Made by a program: the position numbers and the translations under genes
The notes under the pieces: model-generated
Databases searched by the model: none
The model's input: the letters and a program-made list of their open reading frames with translations, nothing else
What the model was told of the DNA's origin: nothing
In this document: positions 24,969 through 34,103 of the stretch, in pieces
Position numbering within the stretch: the stretch's first letter is position 1
Layout: every line of letters starts with the position of its first letter
NCBI GenBank assembly: GCA_030538115.1
Contig: JAUNUP010000006.1
Location: 124,001 to 188,000, forward strand
Length of the DNA stretch: 64,000 bases
Source of the DNA: Dermatophilus congolensis
GTDB taxonomy: Bacteria; Actinomycetota; Actinomycetes; Actinomycetales; Dermatophilaceae
Direction of reading: 5' to 3'

Positions 24969-26837
24969 TTGTCCGCTCAGCTCCACCGACGTCACCGGGC
25001 ACGCAGAAACCTCGCGCTCGCCCTCGCACTGACCTTCGGAGCCGGCGGGTCCGCCACGATACCTGCGCACGCCTCCCCTGCGGAGCCGACGCCCGCCGCG
25101 CCCGAGCGAGCCGTCGCCGACCTGACTCGCCTCGACGGCATCGACACCGACGGCACCGCGTTTTCCCTGACCACCACGGAGGTCGACGGAGCCCCGGTCG
25201 TCTCCGGCACGTCCCCCGACGGCACCGATCTGCACGACCCCGCCCCCTCCGCCGCTGCCCCCACCGGCGCGCGCGACGCCGCCACGCTCACGCACGCCTA
25301 CGCGAGCGATTACGCCGCGCTCGTCGATCAGGCCGCGGTCGGGTCGATCCCGCGGTTGGGCGCCGCGAGCGTGTACGACACCGCAATCGCCGTATCGCAG
25401 CGCGCGTTCGCCCCCGGTCAGGCCGCTGCGGTGTACATCACCCGCGCCGACCGGGTCGGCGACGCTCTTGCTGCGGGAACCCTGCGCGACGGCCCCGTGC
25501 TGTTCGTGCCCCGCACCGGCACAGCCCCCTCGAACGTCGTCGCCGAGGTGCGCCGGCTGGGCGTCTCCACGGTTATCGCCCTGGGCGGCGAGGCTGCGGT
25601 GTCGTCGTCGGTACTCGCCTCCGCGGCGAGCGGCCGACCGACCTCCCGGCTGGCGGGGGCCAACAGCTACGAGACCGCGGCGGCCATCGCCCGGCGCGCG
25701 TGGCCCAAGGGTGCGCCGCACGTCTACCTCGCGGGTCTGCGGCAGGGACCGAACGGAGTGGTGCTCGACTCCCCCGACGCGGCGGCCGGCGGCACCCTCA
25801 CCAAGGGCCCGGTGCTGCCGGTACCCTCGCGCGGCGCAGTGCCGCAGGTCGTCACAGACACGATCGCGCGTCTCGCGCCCTCCGACGTGTACGCCCTCGG
25901 CGGCACCGGAGTCGTGCCCACCTCCACGCTGACCAGCGCTTCCGCCGGGCGGTCCGCGGGTCGTCTCACGGGCCGCAACCGCTACGAAACCTCGGCCGCC
26001 ATCGCCCGGCACGCCTTTCCCGGAGGCGCGGACGTCGCCTACCTCGTGGCCGCGACCTCGCTGCCGGAGGCGGTTGCCGGCGGCTCGCTGCGCGACGGTC
26101 CGATCCTGTTCACGCCACCGGCAGGCCTCGCCGACCGGGCACCCGCGGGGGCCGTCTCCGGCGTATTGACACGGCTCGGCGTCACCTCGGTCGGGGCGCT
26201 GAGCCCTGCGACGACCCTGCCGGCCTCGGCGGCCGACGCGGTGCTCGCCTCCGCACCCACGGTGAAGGCTGGTCCCCTGCCAGAGCACCCCGCCCCGTCG
26301 GGCTCCCCTGCTTCGACAGAAGCACCCACCCCCACCCCGGCCCCCACGCCGGAGCCGACCTCCTCGCCTCTCACCCAGACGCAGACATGCGAAGGCCTCG
26401 TCACGTCGTTCCGGCCGATCGAACTGCCGCGTCCATACACGATCGGCTGCGTCGACTCGATCCAAGGTGACTCGCGGATTCTGGGCCTGACCAGCACACG
26501 CGTCTACCTCGACGACGAGAGCGTGGCGAGCGGATCGATCCAGATCGTGCGCAGCCTCTCGACCTCGATGCTCAAGTCGACGATCGCGCACGAGCTCGCG
26601 CACGCGTTCAGCTACGGGGCGCTCAACCGCACGCAGCGCATGTGGTTCGTGGCGCAGCTGCGCGCGGTCGACCCGACCGTCACGTCGCCGGACTTCAACG
26701 ATCAGTCCAGCTACGAGCACATGCCCGCGGAGCAGTGGGCGCGCGGCCAATCCGCCTGTGTCGGCTACCCGGACCCCTACGACCGCCCCACCGCATCCTG
26801 CGCCCTGGTCAACGCCACCATCGCCAGTCCCCGCTAG
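24969..26837 (+). CDS. secreted protein with CWB2 repeats and a C-terminal HELAH metalloprotease-like domain
   Basis: About 622 residues. A signal peptide (about residues 1-36, LALALALTFGAGGSA then AHAS) is followed by three cell-wall-binding-repeat-2 (CWB2) units at about 110-440, recognisable by YDTAIAVSQRAF, VIALGGEAAVS, NSYETAAAIARRAW, VYALGGTGVV and NRYETSAAIARHAF. A Pro/Thr spacer (about 445-475) links to a C-terminal domain with HELAHAF at 541-547, a zinc-binding motif, and a downstream YEHMPAEQWARG segment. It probably binds cell-wall polymer and exposes a metal-dependent peptidase-like domain. TTG 24969 is chosen because TGGAGG precedes it and the signal peptide then begins properly; the start is not certain. 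Confidence 0.75.
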   Translation: MSAQLHRRHRARRNLALALALTFGAGGSATIPAHASPAEPTPAAPERAVADLTRLDGIDTDGTAFSLTTTEVDGAPVVSGTSPDGTDLHDPAPSAAAPTGARDAATLTHAYASDYAALVDQAAVGSIPRLGAASVYDTAIAVSQRAFAPGQAAAVYITRADRVGDALAAGTLRDGPVLFVPRTGTAPSNVVAEVRRLGVSTVIALGGEAAVSSSVLASAASGRPTSRLAGANSYETAAAIARRAWPKGAPHVYLAGLRQGPNGVVLDSPDAAAGGTLTKGPVLPVPSRGAVPQVVTDTIARLAPSDVYALGGTGVVPTSTLTSASAGRSAGRLTGRNRYETSAAIARHAFPGGADVAYLVAATSLPEAVAGGSLRDGPILFTPPAGLADRAPAGAVSGVLTRLGVTSVGALSPATTLPASAADAVLASAPTVKAGPLPEHPAPSGSPASTEAPTPTPAPTPEPTSSPLTQTQTCEGLVTSFRPIELPRPYTIGCVDSIQGDSRILGLTSTRVYLDDESVASGSIQIVRSLSTSMLKSTIAHELAHAFSYGALNRTQRMWFVAQLRAVDPTVTSPDFNDQSSYEHMPAEQWARGQSACVGYPDPYDRPTASCALVNATIASPR

Positions 26838-27076
26838 AGAACTCCACCGGGGGGCTTGCGAATCAGACTGTCAACGCTCTGGATTCGCACCCCGCATGGT
26901 CGATCGATCGACTCCTGGGATTGCGCTGGGCGTCGCCTGCTTTTCACCGCCGGAATTCAGGGTCTTCTCAGGATGCCCTTGGGGCAGGCGATTCTTCGAG
27001 CCCCTGATCCCCGGGCCCTGCATTCCGTGAACCGTCGACGATGCACTCGCACCAGCCCCCAGTTCAAGGAGTTCCC

Positions 27077-29182
27077 ATGTCTTCGTCTCGCCCCGACCTG
27101 CGCCGCACCCGCGCACTGGCCGCCGCGTTCGGCGCCACCGCTTTGCTCGCCACCACCGGCGTGCTCGCCGCCTCCACCACGACCGCCGCGCCCGCCCCCG
27201 CCCAGCCCGCTCCGGCAGCGCCGGCCGCCCCGGTCGCAGCCCCGGCCAAGGCCGAGAAGAAGGCCGCCAAGGCCGACCTGTACACCGGCAAGGTCGAGGT
27301 CGTCCGCTCCGACCGCAAGGGCGACGGCACAACCATCACCGGCACGGTGTTCGAAGACAGCAACAAGAACAGCAGCCACGACCGCGGCGAGAAGGGCCTG
27401 GCCGGCGTCGTCGTCACCAACGGCCGCGAGGTCACGAAGACCGACAAGCGCGGCCGCTACACGCTGCCCGTGTACGAGAACATGACCGTCAGCGTCTCGC
27501 AGCCCGCCGGCTTCCAGGTGCCCGTCGACGAGCACAACATCGCCCAGTTCGGCTACAACCACCTGAGCAAGGGCTCCCCCAAGCTTCGGTACGGCGGCAT
27601 CGCGGCGACCGGCGAGGTCCCCAGCGCCGTGAACTTCCCGCTCATCAAGTCCCGCGCCTCCGCGGTCACAGACCAGAGCTGCATCATGGCCGGCGACCTG
27701 CAGACCTACTCCGGCCGCGAGATCAGCTACGCCACCATCGGTGCGCTCAAGGACATCTCCGACCGTGGCGAGCTCGGTGCCTGCGGTGTGCTCTTCCTCG
27801 GCGACGTCGCCGGTGACGACCTGGGTCTCTACCCGCAGATGAAGAAGGCGATGAGCCTCATCAATGGCCCGATCCGCCTGCTGCCGGGTAACCACGACCT
27901 CGACTTCGACGCGACCGACCCCGACCACAGCATGGACACATTCCGGGCGCAGATGGGCCCGGACTACTACTCCTACAACGTCGGTGACACGCACGTGATC
28001 GCGCTCAACGACGTGCGCTACCCCTGCGACACCAAGATCGACAACCCCGACGGCCGCCTCGGCAGCCAGTGCACCAACCCGGCCGCCCCGCAGTACAACG
28101 GCCGCCTCGACGACAACCAGCTCAAGTGGCTCAAGGCCGACATCGAGGCCACGTCCAAGGACAAGCTCATCGTCATCGCGAGCCACATCCCGTTCTTGAC
28201 CTTCGCTGACATGGCCTCGCCCGTGCACCAGCTCGACCAGGTCAAGGACGTGTACGCGATGCTCGAGGGCCGTCGCGTGGTGCACACCTCGGGCCACACG
28301 CACTCCATCGAGAACCTCAAGGCCGGCGACTCGTACGCCCCCTGGAAGACCGTCATGGGCGTCGACAAGCTGCCCTTCCCGCACATCGTCGCGGGCGCGA
28401 TCTCCGGTGACTGGTACTCCGGCGACCTCAACGAAGACGGCGTGCCGATGGCGTTCCAGCGCGACGGCGGCCGCCCCGGCGTGCTCACCCTCGACATCAC
28501 GGGCAACGAGTTCAAGGAGCGGTTCACCGTGCGGGGCGCCGGCGAGGGAGCCAAGCAGATGAACGTCGGCCTCAACACGCCCACGTACCGCGACTGGTTC
28601 ACCACGCTCGACACGTGGCGCAAGGCCAACCCCAACAACGACAAGGGCTCCGTGCCCCCGCTGAACTACAACGACCTCGGCGACCCGAACATGGTCACCC
28701 TGGACGAGCTGGGCAAGGGAAGCTGGATCACCACCAACTTCTTCATGGGTGCCACGGACTCCAAGGTCAAGGTCAGCATCAACGGCGGCAAGGCCCTGGA
28801 GGCGCAGCGCACCCAGGCCGCCCGCGGCGAGGACTGGAAGACCGGCGTGGAGTTCTCCGACCCGGTCTCCGCCATCCGCCAGCTCTCGGTGGGCCGCACG
28901 AGCCAGCAGTCGACCAGCGGTGACGAGCTCGCGCAGGGCTACCGCCTCTACCGCGGCAGCAAGTACGGCCCCGGCGCCGCCCGCCCCGGCAACAACCTCG
29001 CCGACCGCATGCACCACCTGTGGCGCTACGACCTGCCCAAGGACCTCGGAGAGGGCGTGCACCGCGCCGAGGTGACCGCCATCGACTCCTACGGCCGCGA
29101 GTTCACGCAGTCGTACGCGTTCACCGTGGTCAAGGAGCGTCCGCAGATGGAGTTCCGCACGGAGATGTTCCCGACCAACTGA
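27077..29182 (+). CDS. secreted calcineurin-like phosphoesterase
   Basis: A 701-residue exported protein with a signal peptide at about residues 1-40. A Lys/Ala spacer leads to an N-terminal beta-sandwich of the MetallophosN/SpaA type (GTVFEDSNKNSSHDRGEKGL at about 88-107). The metallophosphatase core follows, with GNHD at 271-274, an ASHIPF segment and GHTH at 406-409, then a C-terminal MetallophosC-like beta domain. All metal-ligand motifs are intact, so a periplasmic or surface phosphodiesterase/phosphomonoesterase is expected; the substrate is unknown. ATG 27077 follows AAGGAG. A terminator lies at 29199-29236. Confidence 0.9.
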   Translation: MSSSRPDLRRTRALAAAFGATALLATTGVLAASTTTAAPAPAQPAPAAPAAPVAAPAKAEKKAAKADLYTGKVEVVRSDRKGDGTTITGTVFEDSNKNSSHDRGEKGLAGVVVTNGREVTKTDKRGRYTLPVYENMTVSVSQPAGFQVPVDEHNIAQFGYNHLSKGSPKLRYGGIAATGEVPSAVNFPLIKSRASAVTDQSCIMAGDLQTYSGREISYATIGALKDISDRGELGACGVLFLGDVAGDDLGLYPQMKKAMSLINGPIRLLPGNHDLDFDATDPDHSMDTFRAQMGPDYYSYNVGDTHVIALNDVRYPCDTKIDNPDGRLGSQCTNPAAPQYNGRLDDNQLKWLKADIEATSKDKLIVIASHIPFLTFADMASPVHQLDQVKDVYAMLEGRRVVHTSGHTHSIENLKAGDSYAPWKTVMGVDKLPFPHIVAGAISGDWYSGDLNEDGVPMAFQRDGGRPGVLTLDITGNEFKERFTVRGAGEGAKQMNVGLNTPTYRDWFTTLDTWRKANPNNDKGSVPPLNYNDLGDPNMVTLDELGKGSWITTNFFMGATDSKVKVSINGGKALEAQRTQAARGEDWKTGVEFSDPVSAIRQLSVGRTSQQSTSGDELAQGYRLYRGSKYGPGAARPGNNLADRMHHLWRYDLPKDLGEGVHRAEVTAIDSYGREFTQSYAFTVVKERPQMEFRTEMFPTN

Positions 29183-29198
29183 CGCGTCTTCACCGCCG

Positions 29199-29236
29199 AA
29201 CGGCCGTCACCCTCAGCTTGAGCGGTGGCGGCCGTT
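29199..29236 (+). terminator. hairpin terminator of the phosphoesterase gene
   Basis: AACGGCCGTCACC (29199-29211) pairs with GGTGGCGGCCGTT (29224-29236), with one G-T pair, around a 12-base loop that can itself pair (CTCA/TGAG). It lies 17 bases after the stop codon. Confidence 0.7.
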
Positions 29237-29272
29237 CCGCGTGCCCCGGCGGTAGCAGTCCGCCAGGACCTC

Positions 29273-29329
29273 TTGACAAGGGCCCGGATCGCGGCGCACT
29301 CTGAAAACGATTTCAAGAAAACGTTTTCA
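29273..29329 (+). promoter_or_regulatory. promoter and tandem LacI-type operators of the ribose-type operon
   Basis: TTGACA (29273-29278) is a perfect -35; an 18-base spacer leads to a weak -10 CACTCT (29297-29302). Directly downstream are two operator-like elements: TGAAAACGATTTCA (29302-29315) and the perfect palindrome GAAAACGTTTTC (29317-29328). Both have the central CG step usual for LacI/GalR/RbsR sites. Their position at the expected transcription start fits repression by the LacI protein encoded next. Confidence 0.72.
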
Positions 29330-29412
29330 GACTGCTGACTTCAGAGTTCTGTGCCCGAGCTCTTGTCTGGTCTGTGGTCTGCGTGTTTCAGCAACGGTGC
29401 TGGAGGTGTGCG

Positions 29413-30486
29413 GTGGTTGTGACCCTGCGTGACGTGGCCAAAGCGGCCGGCGTGAGCCTGTCGACGGCCTCGCGTGCCCTGCACGATCCCGACTCCACCA
29501 CGGAGGCGATGCGTCAGCGCGTACGGCAGGTCGCCGACGAGCTGCAGTACCGCCCGAATACCGTCGCCCGGTCGCTGCGCACCCGCCGCACCGACACGAT
29601 CGGCCTGCTCGTGCCCGACGTGCGTAACCCGTTCTTCACCGACCTCGCCTACTCGGTCGACAAGGCCGCGGCCGCCGCCGGTCTGACGGTGATGATCGGC
29701 AACTCCGACGAGTCCACCTCGGCCGCCGACCGATTCCTCACCAACCTCGCCCGTCACCAGGTCGACGGGCTGCTCGTCGTGCCCCAGGGTCTGGCCAGCG
29801 AGGCGCTCGAACAGGCCGCCGCAGACCGACCCACCGTCTTTCTCGACCGGCACCCCGACCTGCCAGGTGTGTCCGAGGCCGACGTTCCTGTCGTGACCTC
29901 GGGCGACACCGACGGCATGGTTGCGCTTATCGACCACGTCGTCGCCCAGGGGTACCGGCGCATCGGCTTCATCAGTGGCCCGACCACGGCCTCCACCGGC
30001 CGCGCGCGCCACGCGGCCTTCGTACGGCGTCTCGGCGACCTGGGTCTGCCCAACGACGAATCGCTCGTGGCGTACGGCGACTTCCGGCTGCAGAGCGGCC
30101 TGTGCGCTGCCGAAGAGCTGCTCGCCCGGCCGCGGCGCCCCGACGCGATCATCGCCGCCGACAACCCGATGGCCCTCGGCGTGCTCACCGAACTGCGCCG
30201 ACGCCGGCTGCGCATCGGCCGCGACATCGGCTTCGCCGCCATCGACGACAACCCGTGGTTCGAGGTCATCGACCCTCCGGTCACGGTGGTGGCCCACGAC
30301 ACGATGCGGATGGCGCGCACCGCGATCTCCGCGCTGGTCGACCTCATCGAGGGACGCCCGGCGACCTCCACCGTGATCCCGACGCGGCTCGTGGTGCGGC
30401 AGTCGCTGGGCGAACCGGCGACCGACCCCGAAAACGCCCTCGTCTCCCCGCTCGACGAGACACCGGAGGTGACCCGCCGTGGGTGA
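29413..30486 (+). CDS. rbsR: LacI-family repressor of the ribose-type operon
   Basis: A 357-residue LacI/GalR regulator. The N-terminal helix-turn-helix and hinge are at about residues 4-58 (LRDVAKAAGVSLSTASRALH, then YRPNTVARSLRT). The rest is a periplasmic-binding-protein-like sugar-sensing domain (TIGLLVPDVRNPFFTDLA, DGLLVVPQG, GRDIGFAAIDD). It is the first gene of a unit with rbsA, rbsC and rbsB and overlaps rbsA by 8 bases, so it very likely represses this operon through the sites at 29302-29328 and responds to ribose or a similar sugar. GTG 29413 has TGGAGGTG upstream. The symbol is by context and family, not proven. Confidence 0.88.
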   Translation: MVVTLRDVAKAAGVSLSTASRALHDPDSTTEAMRQRVRQVADELQYRPNTVARSLRTRRTDTIGLLVPDVRNPFFTDLAYSVDKAAAAAGLTVMIGNSDESTSAADRFLTNLARHQVDGLLVVPQGLASEALEQAAADRPTVFLDRHPDLPGVSEADVPVVTSGDTDGMVALIDHVVAQGYRRIGFISGPTTASTGRARHAAFVRRLGDLGLPNDESLVAYGDFRLQSGLCAAEELLARPRRPDAIIAADNPMALGVLTELRRRRLRIGRDIGFAAIDDNPWFEVIDPPVTVVAHDTMRMARTAISALVDLIEGRPATSTVIPTRLVVRQSLGEPATDPENALVSPLDETPEVTRRG

Positions 30487-31981
30487 GGTCGTTCTCGAAC
30501 TACGCAAGGTCAGTAAGTCGTTCGGAGCGGTGAAGGCTGTGACCGACGTCGATCTCGAGGTGCGTGCCGGAGAGGTACACGTGCTGCTCGGCGAGAACGG
30601 CGCCGGCAAGTCGACGCTCATCAAGATGATCGCCGGTGTGCACGAACCCGATTCGGGCGAGATCGCCGTCGACGGCACGGTCGTGCGCATCGCCGACACC
30701 CGCGCCTCCGAGAAGCTCGGCATCGCGACGATCCACCAAGAGCTCAACCTCGTGCCGGGCCTTTCGGTGGCCGAGAACATCGCGCTGGGCCACATGCCGA
30801 CCAAGCACGGCCTCGTCGACCGCCGCGCCATGCGCCGCAACGCCGAGGAGGCGATCGCCCGCATCGGTCTCAAGGTCGATGTCGACCGCCCGGTGGGCAC
30901 GCTCGGCATCGCCCGCCAGCAGCTCGTCGAGATCGCCAAGGCCCTGGCGATGGACGCCCGCATCCTCATCCTCGACGAACCCACCGCAGCGCTGACGAAC
31001 GCGGAGACCGAACTGCTCTTCAACGTCGTCCGCGAGCTACGAGAGGCGGGCGTGGCGATGGTCTTCATCAGCCACCACCTCGACGAGATCGCCGAGATCG
31101 GCGACCGCATCACCGTGCTGCGCGACGGCCGCTACGTCGACACCCGCCCCCGTGGCGTGACGGAGGCCGACCTCATCGCCCTCATGGTCGGCCGCGACAT
31201 CGACGACCTCTACCCCCGCCGCCGCAGCGAGCCCGGCGAGCCTGTGCTCGAGGTGCGCGACCTGACCATGCCGGGGGTGTTCGAGGAGATCTCGTTCACT
31301 GCCCGCGCCGGTGAGGTCGTGGGTCTGGCCGGTCTCATGGGCGCCGGTCGCACGGAGGTGCTGCGCGCCATCGCCGGAGCCGATCCGTACGCCTCCGGGC
31401 AGGTCACTGTGCACGGCAAGGCGCTGCCCAAGCGCGACGTCGCCCGCGCGGTGGCGGCCGGGGTCGGCATGGTGCCCGAAGACCGCAAGACCTCGGGCCT
31501 CGTGCTCGACGCCCCGATCGTGGAGAACCTCGGCTACGCGACCCTGCGCAGCACCGGGCGCCTGGGCCTCGCCGACCGCGCGGGCCAGCGCAAACGCGGC
31601 AAGGATGTCGCCGAGCGCCTGCGCATCCGCCTCGCCTCCCTCGACCAGCCCGTCAAGGGCCTGTCAGGCGGCAACCAGCAGAAGGTCGTGTTCGGGCGAT
31701 GGTTCATGGCCGGCTCCGACGTGCTGCTGCTCGACGAGCCCACCCGCGGAGTCGACGTGGGCGCCAAGGTCGAGATCTACGAGCTCGTCAACGACATCAC
31801 GGCCGGAGGCGGCACCGTCGTGTTGGCCAGCAGCGACCTCCCCGAGGTCATCAGCATGAGCGACCGTGTGCTCGTCATGGCGCACGGCCGCATCGTCGGA
31901 GAACTACCGGCAGACCAGGCCACCCAAGACGCGGTGATGACCCTGGCCGTCAAGGAGGTCGATTCGTCCCGTGTCCGCTGA
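30479..31981 (+). CDS. rbsA: ribose-type ABC transporter ATP-binding protein
   Basis: A 500-residue protein with two fused nucleotide-binding domains, as in RbsA/MglA/XylG. Domain 1 has Walker A GENGAGKST (about residues 39-47) and Walker B ILILDEPTAAL. Domain 2 has the signature LSGGNQQKVVFGRW and Walker B LLLDEPTRGVDVG; its Walker A is degenerate (LMGAGRTE), which is normal for this family. It energises import through RbsC. GTG 30479 with GGAGGTG upstream; it overlaps lacI by 8 and rbsC by 11 bases, so translation is coupled. Confidence 0.95.
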   Translation: MGEVVLELRKVSKSFGAVKAVTDVDLEVRAGEVHVLLGENGAGKSTLIKMIAGVHEPDSGEIAVDGTVVRIADTRASEKLGIATIHQELNLVPGLSVAENIALGHMPTKHGLVDRRAMRRNAEEAIARIGLKVDVDRPVGTLGIARQQLVEIAKALAMDARILILDEPTAALTNAETELLFNVVRELREAGVAMVFISHHLDEIAEIGDRITVLRDGRYVDTRPRGVTEADLIALMVGRDIDDLYPRRRSEPGEPVLEVRDLTMPGVFEEISFTARAGEVVGLAGLMGAGRTEVLRAIAGADPYASGQVTVHGKALPKRDVARAVAAGVGMVPEDRKTSGLVLDAPIVENLGYATLRSTGRLGLADRAGQRKRGKDVAERLRIRLASLDQPVKGLSGGNQQKVVFGRWFMAGSDVLLLDEPTRGVDVGAKVEIYELVNDITAGGGTVVLASSDLPEVISMSDRVLVMAHGRIVGELPADQATQDAVMTLAVKEVDSSRVR

Positions 31982-32960
31982 AACCCCCACCTCCACAGTG
32001 GCAAAGACGGCCCCGAAGGCGAGCGCGAAGTCGCGTTTCGTCGACTGGCTCGCGCAGAACGGTGCCCTGGTCGGGCTCGTGCTGGTCTGCCTCATCATGT
32101 TTATCGCGACCCCCAACTTTCTCGTGCCGCAGAACCTGCTCAACGTGGGTGTGCAGGCCGCAGTGACGGCGGTGCTCGCGTTCGGCATGACCTACGTCAT
32201 CGTGACGGCGGGCATCGACCTGTCGGTCGGGTCGGTGGCGGCCCTCTCCGCGATCAGTGCGGGATGGCTGGTCACGACGGGCGGCATGCCCGGGTGGATG
32301 GCTCTGCTCGCCGCGCCCGTCGTGGGCCTGATCGCGGGTGCGGTCTCCGGGGCCGCGGTCGCCTATGGCAAGCTCCCCGCGTTCATCGCCACGCTCGCGA
32401 TGCTGTCGATCGCCCGAGGCCTGGCCCTCGTCGTCTCCGGAGGCCGACCGATCGGCATGCCCCCGGAGGTGTCGTGGCTCGGCGGCTCGCTCGGCCCGAT
32501 CCCGGTGCCGATCCTCGTGCTGCTGGTCGCCTGGGGCGTCACCGCGTTCATCCTCAACAAGACGGTCTTCGGCCGCTCGCTCTACGCGATCGGCGGCAAC
32601 GAGGAGGCCGCGCGCCTCGCCGGTCTGCCGGTGAAGCGCACGATCGCCTCCGTCTACGCCCTCGCCGGACTGTTCTCCGGAGTGGCGGGGCTCGTGCTCG
32701 CCGGGCGTCTCGCCTCCGCGCAGCCGCAGGCCGCCGCGGGGTACGAGCTCGATGCCATCGCGGCGGTCGTCATCGGCGGGGCCAGCCTCGCGGGCGGCAG
32801 CGGCAAGGCCACCGGCACCCTCATCGGCGCGTTGATCCTCGCGGTCATCCGCAACGGACTCAACCTGCTCAACGTCACGGCGTTCTGGCAACAGGTCGTG
32901 ATCGGCCTGGTCATCGCACTGGCCGTCGGCATCGACGTGCTGCGCAGCAAACGCGCCTGA
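31971..32960 (+). CDS. rbsC: ribose-type ABC transporter permease
   Basis: A 329-residue integral membrane protein of the BPD_transp_2 (RbsC/AraH/XylH) family with about 8-10 hydrophobic segments. The family signature is visible in TAGIDLSVGSVAALSAI (about residues 77-93) and in the coupling loop GRSLYAIGGNEEAARLAG (about 202-219). An N-terminal 25-residue hydrophilic extension precedes the first helix. It starts with GTG inside the end of rbsA. A perfect hairpin follows its stop, before rbsB. Confidence 0.95.
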   Translation: MSAETPTSTVAKTAPKASAKSRFVDWLAQNGALVGLVLVCLIMFIATPNFLVPQNLLNVGVQAAVTAVLAFGMTYVIVTAGIDLSVGSVAALSAISAGWLVTTGGMPGWMALLAAPVVGLIAGAVSGAAVAYGKLPAFIATLAMLSIARGLALVVSGGRPIGMPPEVSWLGGSLGPIPVPILVLLVAWGVTAFILNKTVFGRSLYAIGGNEEAARLAGLPVKRTIASVYALAGLFSGVAGLVLAGRLASAQPQAAAGYELDAIAAVVIGGASLAGGSGKATGTLIGALILAVIRNGLNLLNVTAFWQQVVIGLVIALAVGIDVLRSKRA

Positions 32961-32971
32961 CCCCACAAGCC

Positions 32972-33011
32972 GGTGGCCGGGACGCGCCATCCCCCTGGAC
33001 TCCCGGCCACC
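32972..33011 (+). promoter_or_regulatory. intercistronic hairpin between rbsC and rbsB
   Basis: GGTGGCCGGGA (32972-32982) and TCCCGGCCACC (33001-33011) form a perfect 11-base stem with an 18-base loop and no U-tract. Between a permease and a binding-protein gene such hairpins usually protect the downstream mRNA or attenuate read-through; here it may help make RbsB in excess. Confidence 0.6.
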
Positions 33012-33064
33012 TTCAACCCACCCTCAACACCCCGCCGAACGGCGGATTCACCAGGAGGTACGCA

Positions 33065-34039
33065 ATGTCGCGTCGAATCGTCCGATCCACGTTCACGGTG
33101 GCCACAGTGGCTGCTCTCGCCCTCGGTGCGAGCGCCTGCAACCGCGGCGGCACCGACCCGGCGCCTGGCGGCACCAGCGCGGCCGACGGAGGCGGTGCGG
33201 GCAAGACCATCACGCTCGCCGTCTCCACGCTGAACAACCCGTTCTTCGTCGACCTGCGTGACGGCGCCCAAGAGGCCGCAACGGCGGCGGGCGCGACGCT
33301 CAACGTCGCCGATGCCCAGAACGACCCGGCCACGCAGGCCAACCAACTCGCCGACGCGGTGACCAAGACGGTCAGTGCGATCGTCATCAACCCGGTCGAC
33401 TCCGACGCCGCCGGCTCGGCCGTGACCCCGGCCAACAACGCAAAGATCCCCGTGATCGCGGTCGACCGCGTCGTCAACGGCGCCACCGTCGCAACCACGG
33501 TGAGCAGCGACAACGTCGACGGCGGCAAGCAGGCCGCAGAGGCGCTCGCCAAGTCGGTCGGCGAGAAGGGCGACATCATCGTTCTGCAGGGTGTGCCCGG
33601 CACCTCCGCGAGCCGCGACCGTGGCCAGGGCTTCACCGAGGGCATCAAGGCGTTCCCGAACATCAAGGTCGTCGCCTCGCAGCCCGCCAACTTCGACCGC
33701 ACGCAGGGCCTGAACGTGGCCACCAACCTGCTGCAGAGCCACCCGAACGTGGTCGGCATCTTCGCAGAGAACGACGAGATGGCCCTCGGTGCCGTGCAGG
33801 CCCTCGGCGCCAAGGCCGGCGCGAACGTCAAGGTCTTCGGCTTCGACGGCACCGCCGACGGGCTCAAGGCCGTGCAGGCCGGCACGATGATCGGCACCGT
33901 TGCCCAGCAGCCCAAGGAGCTCGGCAAGGTCGCGGTCGAGAACGCCCTCAAGGCCATCGGAGGCGAGAGCCTCGCCGACGCCGTGCCGGTGCCCGTCAAG
34001 ACGGTCTCGAAGGAGAACGTCAACGAGTTCATGCCGTGA
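33065..34039 (+). CDS. rbsB: ribose-type ABC transporter substrate-binding lipoprotein
   Basis: A 324-residue lipoprotein with signal peptide and lipobox (GASAC, Cys at residue 24). The mature protein is a type I periplasmic sugar-binding fold: ITLAVSTLNNPFFVDLRDGA, AIVINPVDSDAAGSAV, IPVIAVDRVV and FAENDEMALGAVQAL are hallmarks of RbsB-like proteins. ATG 33065 is preceded by AGGAGG. It delivers sugar to RbsC/RbsA. The partner RbsD and regulator suggest D-ribose, but related pentoses or hexoses (allose, xylose) remain possible. Confidence 0.95.
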   Translation: MSRRIVRSTFTVATVAALALGASACNRGGTDPAPGGTSAADGGGAGKTITLAVSTLNNPFFVDLRDGAQEAATAAGATLNVADAQNDPATQANQLADAVTKTVSAIVINPVDSDAAGSAVTPANNAKIPVIAVDRVVNGATVATTVSSDNVDGGKQAAEALAKSVGEKGDIIVLQGVPGTSASRDRGQGFTEGIKAFPNIKVVASQPANFDRTQGLNVATNLLQSHPNVVGIFAENDEMALGAVQALGAKAGANVKVFGFDGTADGLKAVQAGTMIGTVAQQPKELGKVAVENALKAIGGESLADAVPVPVKTVSKENVNEFMP

Positions 34040-34056
34040 GGCGACCCGTCCCCGCA

Positions 34057-34090
34057 GTGACGGCCCGCTCCCGTGCGGGCGGGCCGTCAC
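34057..34090 (+). promoter_or_regulatory. intercistronic hairpin between rbsB and rbsD
   Basis: GTGACGGCCCGC (34057-34068) and GCGGGCCGTCAC (34079-34090) form a perfect 12-base stem with a 10-base loop and no U-tract. It ends 13 bases before the rbsD start and may lower rbsD expression relative to rbsB or stabilise the upstream mRNA. Confidence 0.6.
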
Positions 34091-34103
34091 CGGCGGTGCC
34101 GCG

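Noticed and set aside
26957..29062. A 701-codon open frame antisense to the secreted phosphoesterase gene
   Set aside because: It mirrors the phosphoesterase codons (GC-rich codon bias leaves the antisense frame open), and its translation is low-complexity Val/Ala/Gly/Arg with no domain.
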